A stretch of 64,000 bases of DNA, from positions 57,106,008-57,170,007 of the forward strand of contig CM059973.1 of assembly GCA_030490835.1 (NCBI GenBank). Reading direction: 5' to 3'. Shown here in pieces: positions 47,800 through 57,786 of this stretch. The notes below the pieces were generated by a model. That model was not told the origin of the DNA. It saw only the letters and a list, made by a program, of their open reading frames with translations, and did no database searches. The position numbers and the translations under genes were made by a program. Each line of letters opens with the position of its first letter. The first letter of the stretch is position 1. Origin of the DNA: Annona cherimola (taxonomy: Eukaryota; Streptophyta; Magnoliopsida; Magnoliales; Annonaceae).

Positions 47800-48690
47800 A
47801 ATTACTACATAATATATATTATATAATGAACTGCACCCAGTCCACTACAAAATGGGCCCCACACATATTAAAATATAATAATACTTTATAAAATCATTTA
47901 TTCATATAAAAATCATATTTTCAATGGTTTAGATGTTGAAAATATTACTTTAAACTTGAGATTTACATTAAACTTTTGTTAATTTTGTACCATTTTAAGA
48001 TGAGGCATATACACATGTTGAATTTGGATAAAAATTGATAAGCTAATAAAGGGAATAATTCTAAGAGATTTTTGCAAATATGCCTACAAGGCTTCACCAA
48101 TATTGCATTTGCGTCCCTAAGTTTGCCAAATTTACAAATATGTCCACAAAATTTGTATAAAATTGCAACTATGTCTCTTTCGTTATGATGCTGTTAGATT
48201 TTTATGCAAAATAATGATAATGTCCTTAAGGTAAATTATATACTTTCAATTTTTGAAAATATTATAAGCATTTTTGTAAAAAATCTAAAATAATAATATA
48301 CACGAAAATACATAAAATAATGAAATAGCAAATATATCTACAACATTTGAAAAAATTGTAAGTTTATCACTTGGGTTAACGGACATTATCGTTATTTTAC
48401 ATAAAAATCTAACGGTATCCTAACGAAGGGACATGGTTGCAATTTTATGTAAACTTTGTAAGCATATTTGCAAATTCGGCAAACTTAGGAACACGGATGC
48501 AATATCAGTGAAACCTTGTAGGAATATTTGCAAAAATCCCTAATTCTAAAAACAATGGTGGAGTAGATTTTCTATTCATGATAAAATGGACCCCACAATG
48601 CATGTATTGAGCCATAATTACGGTACGATCTGAATGCACTTGATTATTTTCCTTATTTAATATACATATATACTTATATATAATTAGCAT
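47800..48690. mobile_element. Long-TIR element (family L), split by a MULE-like MITE
   Basis: GGGCCCCACACA..., TTTATAAAATCATTTATTCATAT, TTTTCAATGGTTTAGATGTTG and TGAATTTGGATAAAAATTGATAAGC left of 48065, then AATGGTGGAGTAGATTTTCTATTCATG and GGACCCCACAATGCATGTATTGAG right of 48540, are family L text in inverse orientation. Ends approximate. Confidence 0.5.
48065..48540. mobile_element. Mutator-like MITE (476 bp) with perfect 9-bp duplication
   Basis: GAGATTTTTGCAAATATGCC pairs with inverted GGGATTTTTGCAAATATTCC, and the terminal inverted repeats run on for well over 100 bases. Flanks TAATTCTAA at 48056-48064 and 48541-48549 are identical. A 9-bp duplication with long TIRs is the Mutator signature. 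No coding capacity. Confidence 0.9.
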
Positions 48691-48875
48691 AGGAGTACCC
48701 ATGCGGGGCGATTCTTGTTGTCTAGCATATTTACCTTTTCCATAACCTATTTGGAGGGACAGGTAATGATTTATACCCTACCTATCGCCATGGGTAATAT
48801 TTTCTATCCTACCCTAACAAAATTAAGGGTGGGTTGGTGCGTACTTATTGATACCCTACCCAATTTTCATCCCTA

Positions 48876-49040
48876 ATTATAAGTATAAATGCTGATGTAT
48901 GTAAATCACAATTACGCTAGCCTTGTTAGTTTTATTATATAGTACCAATACAACTTCTAATCTAGTATTTCATAAGAAGTCAAACATATTTAGATTAATT
49001 GCCACTTCAGTTGGGAACATTTAGTGAAAGGAGACATCGT
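48876..49040 (+). pseudogene. Copia RNase H fragment, left part
   Basis: NLVFHKKSNIF-like text, then INCHFS and EHLVKGDIV, matches copia RNase H ([28 protein letters not shown]). The frame continues in the right part at 50754 once the solo LTR is set aside. The N-terminal side is missing, replaced by the hAT insertion and earlier decay. Confidence 0.7.
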
Positions 49041-49765
49041 TGTTGGTCCCGAGTTGATGGCTAAACCCAAGAGGGGAGGGGTGAATTGGGTTCTTTAAAA
49101 AATTCTTTGGTAAATTAAAATCTTAACCCCTTTAAAGATTAATCCCCTTTTTAAAGCAAATAGAGAGCAATTTAGATAAAGCAGTAAAAGGAAGCAGAAG
49201 ACAAGATTTATAGTGGTTCGGGCAAACCTTCCCTACTCCACTCTTCCAAGCTCACACTCCGTCGTGACTTGGGTTCCACTATGTATTCCTCGAATACACT
49301 TAGAGTCTTCGCTCTCTTCTAGATTCCAGCTCTAGGGGGCATACACAACTTAGAGCCTATGCTCTCTTCTAGATTTCAGCTCTAGGGGGCATACACAACT
49401 CACTGCACAAGTAGGTGATGAGTTCCACTTCAATCACACACTACTTTGCATACACTTGATCTTAGCTACTCAAGCTAAACCAAGGTTAATACAACAAGAC
49501 TTTGAAATAAGAAAAACTACACTTTACAGAGATGTGTAGACAGGTTGAGCTCGAGGAAGAATTCAGAAGCAGCTTGGATGATTCTCGATGAAGCAGCGTG
49601 CAACCTGAAGCTCTCTTCTTCCTTAGAATGTATATGGACCACTCAAAAATGGAGAAAAGCAAAAAGGATTCCTCTCTAGCACTTCTTTTCTCTCTTTGGA
49701 CTTTGTAGAGTATATAGTAGTGTCTTGTAATGTTCTTGTGTGTGTTCACGTTCATTTGAGGGTCC

Positions 49766-49773
49766 TTATATAG
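49766..49773 (-). promoter_or_regulatory. TATA box of the youngest family S LTR
   Basis: CTATATAA followed by GGACCC on the minus strand, immediately downstream of the GTCGAC block, marking the U3/R boundary. Confidence 0.65.
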
Positions 49774-49859
49774 AAAGAGAAGGATTTGAACGTTGTAGAG
49801 GTGGTTGACGCGCAATAAATGAACTCCAACGTTCGAAAATTCAAACGTTATTTTCCAAG

Positions 49860-50630
49860 TCGAAGATGGAGTCGACTTGGCCTGCGACTTGGCTTCCAAG
49901 TCGCACCTGGAGTCGACCTCGTTTGCGACTCCAGTTCTTCAGATTTCCAAGTCCGAGTCTTGGGTCGACTTGGCTTTCAGACTTCAACTCAAGTCGATCC
50001 TGGAGTCGACTTGGGTTGCGACTTGGCGTGGTCTTTTGCAAAAACGCCTTGATCTTCTTGAATTGGTTTGAACTTTGTAAAATTGGTCTTCATGACTTGG
50101 GTATTGCTTTATTTGGAATAAGCTTGAAGATTAGCTTTGGACTTGATAGACTTGATTTGAACTTTGAATATGAATCTTAGCTTTGATCTTCAAGAAACTT
50201 CAGTTGCTTTTTGAGAATGGACTTTGCATCTTATTTGGATTTGATAAAGTCCAAATGGATCCTTGGAATAAGCTTGAAACTTCAATCTTCAAGTCTGAAC
50301 TCCTCAAGTCGAAGTTGGAGTCGACCCTGTCTGCGACTTCGCCCAAGTCGCACCTGGAGTCGACCTCGCCTGCGACTTCGCCATGTCCGTTTCCACATTT
50401 TCAACTCTGGACACTTTTTGACGTTTGAAGTCGATGCTGGAGTCGACTTCGTCTGCGACTTGACTTCCCAAATCGCACGTGGAGTCGACTTGGCCTGCGA
50501 CTTCACTTGCTTGTTTTCTATTTTTAATGCTATCCACCTTTTGCCATTTGAAGTCGCTTGTGAAGTCGACTTAGGTATCGACTTCACCCCAAGTCGAAGT
50601 CCAAGTCGACTTGGTAATCGACTTGACTTC
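49860..50630 (-). repeat. GTCGAC / GCGACTT repeat array in LTR U3
   Basis: Imperfect units of about 35-50 bases, each with a GTCGAC palindrome paired with a TGCGACTT or AAGTCGCA half, in two clusters (49860-50025 and 50300-50620). I count ten intact GTCGAC sites. Frames that appear open through it, including a 158-codon one at 50211-50687, result from the repeat lacking stops. Confidence 0.85.
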
Positions 50631-50753
50631 TTTGCTTTCCTTAAACACTTGGAAAACTCATTAGTACACTTTATATACTCAAATTAGTCTTTGTTTAATC
50701 ATCAAAACTTATGCGTTGGTCAATTTGTTTTGTTTTGAACATTGTTTCCAACA

Positions 50754-50899
50754 ATCGTTACTTCTTACGTGCTCATGCATAATCAGCTAGCAAACATTCT
50801 TACCAAGGCTCTATGTAAACAATAGTTCGAGCTCCTTTTACATAAGTAGAGCATTGTAAACCTTCATGATCCAACTTTAAGGGAAGTATTGAAAATTAA
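50754..50899 (+). pseudogene. Copia RNase H C-terminus and polypurine region
   Basis: Reads VTSYVLMHNQLANILTKALCKQ, then FELLLHK, SIVNLHDPTLRE, the standard C-terminal end of copia RNase H, with two in-frame stops. AAGGGAAGT just upstream of 50900 is in the position of the polypurine tract. Confidence 0.85.
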
Positions 50900-50953
50900 T
50901 GTATATTATTGTATCTTCTATTATTAGCGAATTGTATATTTTATGATTAGCCT
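50900..50953 (+). mobile_element. Copia 3' LTR start, truncated
   Basis: TGTATATTATTGTATC follows the polypurine-like tract by a few bases. The LTR is cut after about 54 bases by the TIR element that begins near 50935-50953. Confidence 0.55.
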
Positions 50954-51478
50954 AGGCTAAGCAAATGACTCACTTAGCCCACCTCAAAAAGCTATTGAAA
51001 ATATTTTTTGTTTTTCTTCATATATTTGTTTACAAAAAATGCCACTATGTTTAAAAATAAAAATACTTAAAAACATCCAAAAATGGTAAAACTTAGTTTA
51101 TTGGTTAAATACACATAGTTCGACGTATTTATAAAAAATCAAAAAAATAAAAAATATATTTTTCGGCTGGACAAATAGGGGTAGCCATGCACCCAGCCGC
51201 ACCCAAAGAACCCTCTTTAACATGTAAACCAATTTTTACCATTTTTGGGTATATGCATATATTTTTTGGAGATTTTAAAATATCTGTGTGTATATATATT
51301 TAAAAATTTCAAAAAAAATATATACACATATCTAAAAATGGTAGAATTTGGTTTAGATGTTAAATATACTTAGATAAACAAGTTTATGAAGAAAAAAGCA
51401 AAAAATATTTCAAATGAGTTTTTTGAGGTAGGCTAAGTGAGTTATCTGCTTAGCCTAAATTAACAAGATCACTTCTCT
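50940..51478. mobile_element. Long inverted-repeat element (family F, copy 1)
   Basis: Left TIR TAGGCTAAGCAAATGACTCACTTAGCC...CCTCAAAAA pairs with inverted right TIR TAGGCTAAGCAGATAACTCACTTAGCC...CCTCAAAAA. The core carries AT-rich text with CATATTTGTTTA and AAATGGTAAAACTT, shared with the elements at 53940-55186. Left end uncertain. Confidence 0.7.
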
Positions 51479-51884
51479 TTTTCTAAACTTCAAAGTTTTA
51501 TCATCACTAGGTATGAAAACAATCATAATGTGTGGTACATAATTGATACATCATTAACAGAAGGAAAACAAAAACTTGACAAAAGAAAAATTCGTGAGTA
51601 GATATCTCTACGACTCAAGATTTTAAGTAAGTTTTGACAAGATAAGTGTTGAAATAGCACTTTGCAATACTCACGAAGACTCAGAACAAGTTTCATTAAA
51701 ATCTAATGTCATTTCAGCAGAAATTATGCTGACAAAAGATATGAACAAACCAAAAAAAATGAGTCTAGAAAATGACAAGTTAGAAAAATTATTTTCTAAT
51801 TAACTTAGGAGATTTTCAATTATATATAACAGGAACATAACCCACCTGTTTTTCAAAAAAAAAAAAAAGAAGAGTGAGCATGCA
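51479..51884. other. Nothing recognised
   Basis: AT-rich sequence with an A tract at 51859-51872. No gene or element ends seen. Confidence 0.3.
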
Positions 51885-52560
51885 TAGGGTGTTGGGTTAA
51901 CATAAGATGCAACAAAAGATATAAGCGTTGAGCTATAACATCCACAAAGCTTATTTAAACTTGGAGCAAATGGAAAACTAGTTTGGGGATAGAGAAATCA
52001 AGTTGAACATTCACTCTATATATAAATCTCTCAACAAACATCAAAATGTCTTTACTCCTCAACCTTCAAAGTTCTACTTATGCATTCAAAGATTTAATTC
52101 TCATCCAAACCAAGATACTACAACATTGAGTACTCCATTCTTATTAGTACTGTTGCATTCATTGTTGTATCTGGTTATTAAGAAATATTTTTCTTTCAAT
52201 ACTTTCTATTTATAGAAAAGAGATTTAGCTTCTATTAGGGTAACAAGAGCATATTGTAAGAGTTTGTTGGGTTAGCTTGTAAAACTAACGTGGAGAGTTT
52301 TTTAGCGAGCTTAGAAAAAGCATGTTATAATCCTACATTGGATGAGTGGAACCTATGGCTATGGCCATAGAAAATGGAGTAGGTATCTAAAATTGGATCA
52401 AACCACTAGATCATACATTTTTACTTCTATTATTCATGTTCTATCATTTACTTATCTTCTATCAGCTAAATTCTATCATACGTAGTATAATATTTGTGAA
52501 AAAATTTTAGAGTTCAATTCCCCTCCCCCTCTTGAGAACTTAATCATACATAAAGACCAA
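51885..52560 (+). mobile_element. Copia-type LTR fragment with TATA box
   Basis: TATATATAAA at 52017-52026 followed by CTCTCAACAAACATC, and near the right end GTTCAATTCCCCTCCCCCTCTTGAG, which is the type of U5 text seen in copia LTRs. Neither terminus nor duplication was found. Confidence 0.45.
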
Positions 52561-52639
52561 TAGATGTTATGTAATCTGCTTCACCCATTTCATTTAAAAA
52601 TATTTGTTTGGCTATAGAAAACTAAATGTTATCTAAATC

Positions 52640-53000
52640 AAAGACATGCATGGCCCCAATCTGATAAAGATATATAGTAAATGCAATATATTTTTTATTT
52701 ATATATTAAACTAAAAGCTTTTAATTCAATATCCAAACCATCTAAAATATCATTTATATATAGATAATTATATAAAGTACCAGAACATTCTAAAATATTT
52801 ATGAATTGATATGCATATTTTATATATAATTATACATTTTTAAGTAGGTACAACCCCAAGAATCATATTGAAATAATTTTTTGTCTTACAATAAACAAAT
52901 GATGTTAAACTACATATGTGACATGATGGATTTTGAATTCATCGTCAAATTGGTCCCATCCAAAAGATTCTCATGAAATTGATCTCACCAAATTGAGACC
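52640..53000. mobile_element. Long-TIR element (family L)
   Basis: TTCAATATCCAAACCATCTAAAATATCATTTATATATAGATAATTATATAAAGTACC and TTGAATTCATCGTCAAATTGG correspond to other copies. Ends approximate. Confidence 0.5.
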
Positions 53001-53939
53001 GATTTTATAAAACTTAAAATTTAGTAAACCCTACAAAAGACTTTTTTACAAGATTTTCAAAAGTACCCTTAATTCTATTTAAAGTTATTTTACAATGCAG
53101 TATAAAATAAATTGGCAAAATCCAAATATGCTTATAAGTTTTCCCACTCCAATTACAGTTATACCCATATAGTTTGTCTAAAATCTCATTCATACCTACA
53201 CCTCTCTCGAAATGACGGATATGTCCAAATCCTAATTATAATTCTAAGCTGAAAATTAAGAATTTGCCCAGTAAACTCTCTCATCCATGTTTCAAACACC
53301 TTAACTGATGGCGACTCAACCATGATAAAAATGGATGGTCAAGATCGATGTGCCCACAAAAACAGGCGTTAAACTATCCTAGCCATTACTTGCCACTATC
53401 CAAATGGATTGTCAAGATTGACATATGAATGCGACGACAGACAGTCTTATGTCTTCCATCACGATAAGGATGGCGCGAGAAGTAGGTATCGGGTGAAACA
53501 AGTAGATAGCTAAGTTTGAAATAACAACGTCTGGGTCCGGAGATAAGGCGAATTGGCAATTGGCATATACTCTTGTTGGGAATATGGGATTTTCCTAATG
53601 CTCGAAAACAACACCCTCTTCTTATAATTGGATTCGAGGGGTTGTACTTTTGATGGTTAAAAGGAATATAATGAATTGAGGGAGGGAAACTCAAGTAGAT
53701 TTTGCATGAAGAATCTAATGCCTTTATTACCAAAAGCCTTTAACATTGTGGTGGCATAAAAAGACAAACATGATTCATCGTAAATGGGCGTGAAAGTTTT
53801 TACACGCGGGCTTTATCTAACTAAAAAATAAAATCTTTCCTTGGAAAATAATGAATGCAACTTTAGTAAGGTATCTATGTTACTCTAGTAAGGTATCTAT
53901 GTTACCCGCTTAATTAAGAGCCGTGACCTTTTTAGACTA
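53001..53939. other. Unassigned region with less AT-rich centre
   Basis: 53110-53250 resembles the AT-rich TIR text of the Mutator-like MITEs. The centre, 53250-53760, is less AT-rich, with a 115-codon minus frame (53386-53733) without known motif. At 53863-53908 a 23-base phrase starting AGTAAGGTATCTATGTTAC is tandemly duplicated. Confidence 0.3.
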
Positions 53940-54290
53940 GCGTGAACTACGATTTTTTAATATTTTTTGAAATTTCTTAATAAAATTATTAATTTGTGTA
54001 TACTATCTGTAAATTAACTTTTATCATTTTTTGAATATGTGCATATATTTAATTTTTATTTTTAAATACAAGGGTATTGTGGTCATTTTCATAGGGATAA
54101 ATGACCACAATACCCTTGTGTTTAAAAAATATAAAATAAATATATACATCTCAAAAATTAGTAAAACTTGATTTATAAATAAGATAATTTTATTAATAAT
54201 TTTCAAAAAAAAAAGGAAAAGGATATTATAATTGGTCGTAGAGGGCAGGTCATAAATGATCATTACTTCTTAATTAACTAACTTTTAGGT
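53940..54290. mobile_element. Foldback element (family F-like) with central perfect hairpin
   Basis: The whole stretch is an imperfect inverted repeat around a perfect 20-bp stem (54068-54087 with 54100-54119, 12-base loop). Core text is shared with the neighbouring family F elements, but the outer ends differ. Confidence 0.65.
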
Positions 54291-54315
54291 AGGATAAAGT
54301 CTTAAAAAAGAAAAG

Positions 54316-54680
54316 TGATCTTATTAGCTCAGGCTAAGTAAATGTCTCGCTTAGCCTACCTTAAAAAAATACATTTACAATAAAAAAAATTTCTCCGTAC
54401 ACTTGTTTATCTAATTGTATTTAACATATAAACCAATTTTTACCATTTTTGAGTATGTTTATATTTTTTTTTGAGATTTTTAAATATTTTTGTATATATA
54501 AACATATTTAAAAAAATATATATAAACATATCCAAAAATGGTAAAACTTGGTTTATACTTTAAATGAATTTAGATAAACAAGTCTACGAAGAAAAAAGAA
54601 AAAAAAGTTGCTCTAAATGAGTTTTTGGAGTGGGCTAAACAGAACATTTGCTTAGCTAGACTAACAGGATCATCCCTCCT
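54316..54680. mobile_element. Long inverted-repeat element (family F, copy 2)
   Basis: Left AGTGATCTTATTAGCTCAGGC TAAGTAAATG pairs with inverted right end GATGATCCTGTTAGTCTAGC TAAGCAAATG. The core is co-linear with 50940-51478 (TTTACCATTTTTGAGTATG, AAATGGTAAAACTTGG). Confidence 0.7.
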
Positions 54681-54980
54681 TAAAAAATACCTATTAGATA
54701 GGAAGAGTATAAAAAATTACTCGTATCTTTAATTAGAGTAGAATTTGGATGCATGTACCTGAAGTTGCCTACGGTACTAATTATTTTTGTTGGCTACCTA
54801 GCTGTATAAGAGGCCACATTTGACTAAATGCAGTTATTTTTTAATTTAAATTGCAAATGGCATTATTCGCAACCTATAATGTTTAATGCAATTGCTTATT
54901 TTGGCGGCAACTAATAATTCACTTACTTGAAAAACGAAACTGCATTAACAAACTTTTGTCTGTAACTGATTTCTTACACC

Positions 54981-55186
54981 TGAGTGCACTTAGGCTTAGT
55001 ACACTCGAATGAAAATACCACTAATTTTTAAAAATAAAAATATCTAAAAATTCTCAAAAATAGTAAAACTTAATACATATGTTAAATACACTTAGATTAA
55101 CATTTTTATAAAAAAATTTCAAAAAATTAAAAACTAGGTTAAAGCACCGAAGTACACAAAGGCTAAGTGCATGCGGGTGCACTATA
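54981..55186. mobile_element. Short inverted-repeat element related to family F
   Basis: GAGTGCACTTAGGCTTAGTACAC pairs with inverted GTGCACCCGCATGCACTTAGCC. The core GTAAAACTTAATACATATGTTAAATACACTTAG matches family F. Confidence 0.6.
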
Positions 55187-55234
55187 TTAGGTTCCACTTT
55201 TGTCCTAGTCATCCAACTAGTTTGGCCGAAATTG

Positions 55235-56431
55235 CACTACAAGAAAATTAACTTTTACCGATGCTAAAATTTTTCATTTTATTTAGTTCACACTACGATG
55301 TACTTATAACTAAGTCACTATATGTCATTCACAAAAGGCTTCAGTAACAATTTTTTATTTTATTTTCATGATAAATTTTCTCACTAAAAGGTTCTTTTTG
55401 CAGCATCGATTGTATTATTGTTGTTAAAAGTGAATTTTAAGCAATAATAATTATTTATGTCGATATATAATGGTTTCTGCGACAAAAACGCCAAGCGTTA
55501 CCAGAAGTATATTGCTAAATGTTTGTCTTGTAATTATAAGATAGAAAATATGAAAGTGGAGTTTTAACAGCCGGATTTCTAAAATAAGGTTGGTGTGGTT
55601 AGACTGTTGCATAATTTAATTTAACCTAAACTAAAATAACGTAATTTATATATATAATATAACTAGATTTTCCTTAGCTAATATTCCTTTCATCTTTTCT
55701 TATTATTTCTTTCATTCTGGTATAGGAATTAATTTTAAATTTCAATTATAATATAATATTTATTGAAAAGGACACTAATTAGAAAAATAATTATTATTAT
55801 TATTAAAAATGTGTTTTTAAGGAAAAATGAGTTTTTAACAACAATAATAAAATGGACGTTGCACAAAAATTACCATTTAGTGATAAGACCAACCATTAAA
55901 GTCGTACTTTAGTGACAACTTCAAAAAAATTAGGGGTAATTTGCAAATATACCAACATAGTTTGACAATAATTGCAAATATACCCACACAATTTAAAATT
56001 TTTCAAATTATCCTCACATAATTTGACCATAATTGTAGATATACATACACTGTTATGACGTGACTAGTGCACCGTCATAGTATGAGTATATTTGCAAAAA
56101 GTTTGTAACTATGTAGGTATATTTGCAAAAAATAAATATCTTAATTTTGAAATTGCAAATATACTCACATAGTTTGCAAACCTTTGTAAATATAACTACA
56201 CCACAATAGTACAGTAAGGGCATCATAACAGCGTGATATATTTATAATTATGGTCAAACTATGTGAGTTAATTTGTAATTTCTGAAACTTTGTGGATATA
56301 TTTGTAATTATAGTCAAACTATGTGGGTGTATTTGTAAATCATCCAAAAATTATAGCTAAACCCTTTTTGGTGACCGACTTACTATGAATTAGCTATAAT
56401 GATACCACCATTCAAATCAATACATGTAGTG
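55235..56431. mobile_element. CACTA-like non-autonomous element, decayed
   Basis: Left end CACTACAAGAAAATTAAC is the standard plant CACTA terminus. Inner phrases such as GCGACAAAAACGCC and TTTAGTGACAAC fit the subterminal style. A likely right end TGTAGTG is at 56425-56431, but the 3-bp duplication is not preserved. It contains a Mutator-like MITE. Confidence 0.6.
55933..56345. mobile_element. Mutator-like MITE nested in the CACTA-like element
   Basis: GGGGTAATTTGCAAATATACC pairs with inverted GGATGATTTACAAATACACCC, and long inverted repeats (CATAGTTTGAC...AATTGCAAATATACCCACA) follow. Flanks AAAAAATTA and, offset by one base, CAAAAATTA suggest a 9-bp duplication. Confidence 0.7.
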
Positions 56432-56904
56432 AAAATTTTCAACATCATCAAAAGTCACCATCTTCTGGTTGTGAATATGTTTGAATTTGGTTGCCATAGT
56501 CGAATGCAACATCGAAATTTGGTGGCAAAAAATTGACTGTATATAAGAGTTGTTAGAGTGTTGCATGGGTTGTACGTTGCTTTTTTAATTTTCACCACTC
56601 CATGTCATGCATGTGTAGCATAGGTCATTCTGGAACACGGGGTAGAAGTAGAATTTCACAAGTCGGTGTTCGTGGAGGTCCATCCCACTCTCAATATGTG
56701 ACCATCCCAACATTGATTGGCACACGAAAAAAATTTATGCTTTACCGGACTTGGTCAGTCTTCACAAATTTGAACTCACTTGAAAATTCATTTACAGATA
56801 ATATTGATGAGCCCGTAACGATGCGAATACGTTTTTTATTTTTTGGCAAGAATATGCCAACCCCGTCGGCCTCGCAATGCAAAGATTTGTTTTATCTTTT
56901 CTTT
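56432..56904. other. Unassigned, short open frame without known motif
   Basis: A 103-codon plus frame at 56602-56913 (Ser/Gly/Arg-rich start, then FLFFGKNMPT) has no recognised relative and ends in a T tract. Called neither gene nor element. Confidence 0.25.
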
Positions 56905-57505
56905 TTTTTTTAGTTTCTAAAAAATTTCTCCTATACCCATCAATATTGGCAATTAATTCTTAATATATCCACAATGTTTCAAAATTTTCTTCTATCCTCA
57001 TAGCATTTCATTTGTTTTATTATTTTAGTTTCTAAAAAGTTTCTCTTATAACTGATAACATTTGCAATTAATTCTTAATATATTCACAATATTTCAAAAA
57101 TTAATGTTATACTTGTAATATTTCATCATAAATTCATATCATACTAGTACATCCAAAATAACCATTAACTACTTTGTTAAAAAGAACAATTTTGTCCCTT
57201 CGAAATTTTCTTAATTGGGATTATTTTTCCCTGATATAGTATTTGAATCATTTGATATCACAAATTAATATTTTACCAACACTAATTGAGTCTTATAAAG
57301 GTTGAATTATTTCAATTAATAAATTATAAAAATGAAAAATTGTCTTTTAAATAGAGTAGTTAATGGTTGTTTTGACTACATGAATATGGTATGAATTTAG
57401 AGTGAAATGTTATGAGTATAAAAGAAATTTTTAGAACATTGTGAATATAATATGAATTATGAATAAATATTGTAGATATAAGAGGAATTTTTCCTTATTT
57501 TTTGA
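56905..57505. mobile_element. Long-TIR element with a duplicated left arm
   Basis: Left arm TTTAGTTTCTAAAAAATTTCTCC...AATTAATTCTTAATATATCCACAATGTTTC occurs at about 56910-57003 and again at 57025-57120. The right arm (57340-57505) is one inverted copy. The central part holds TTTTGTCCCTTCGAAATTTTC. Confidence 0.7.
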
Positions 57506-57786
57506 CAATAATATGAGGGCCCAATTGGATGAATTTTTTAATTACAATATATGGAGTTTTCTCCCCTCTAGACTTAGGAGCCAAAATCACATGCACAAAC
57601 CTAGAATATAAGATTACTAAGCTACACTTGGGTTCACCGATTGGATCAACTGTTAAATTAAATAAAATCAAATGAAAAGGAAATGATTCTATTTTTTTGT
57701 TTAGTCATACATCGAAAGTAGATAAATAGAAGAATTCATTTTTATGCCATCATTTGAATGCCTAAGCAGCTAACATGGACATGTAT

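Larger units (their letters stand above)
46992..48875. mobile_element. Ac-like hAT element (1884 bp with nested insertions)
   Basis: Ends TAGGGGTGAAAC and, inverted, TAGGGATGAAAATT, nearly the maize Ac terminus TAGGGATGAAA. Flanks are ATTATAAG at 46984-46991 and 48876-48883, a perfect 8-bp duplication. Subterminal parts repeat GGGTAGG/CCTACCC motifs. It carries at least three nested elements (47297-47587, about 47800-48690 and 48065-48540). No transposase text. Confidence 0.9.
49041..50753 (-). mobile_element. Copia-type solo LTR (family S, copy 3), 1713 bp, youngest
   Basis: Plus strand begins TGTTGGTCCCGAG and ends TTGTTTCCAACA; flanks ATCGT at 49036-49040 and 50754-50758 are identical. 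Minus orientation: start TGTTGGAAACAATG, then a U3 block with ten GTCGAC cores (about 49860-50630), TATA box CTATATAA at 49773-49766, and the U5 end AACCCAATTCACCCCTCCCC. It is inserted in copia RNase H, whose reading continues on both sides. No internal sequence, so solo LTR. Confidence 0.95.

Noticed and set aside
50211..50687. Long open frame of 158 codons on the plus strand
   Set aside because: It runs through the GTCGAC repeat array of a solo LTR; alternate frames on both strands are open too, as expected from a stop-poor repeat. No protein motif.
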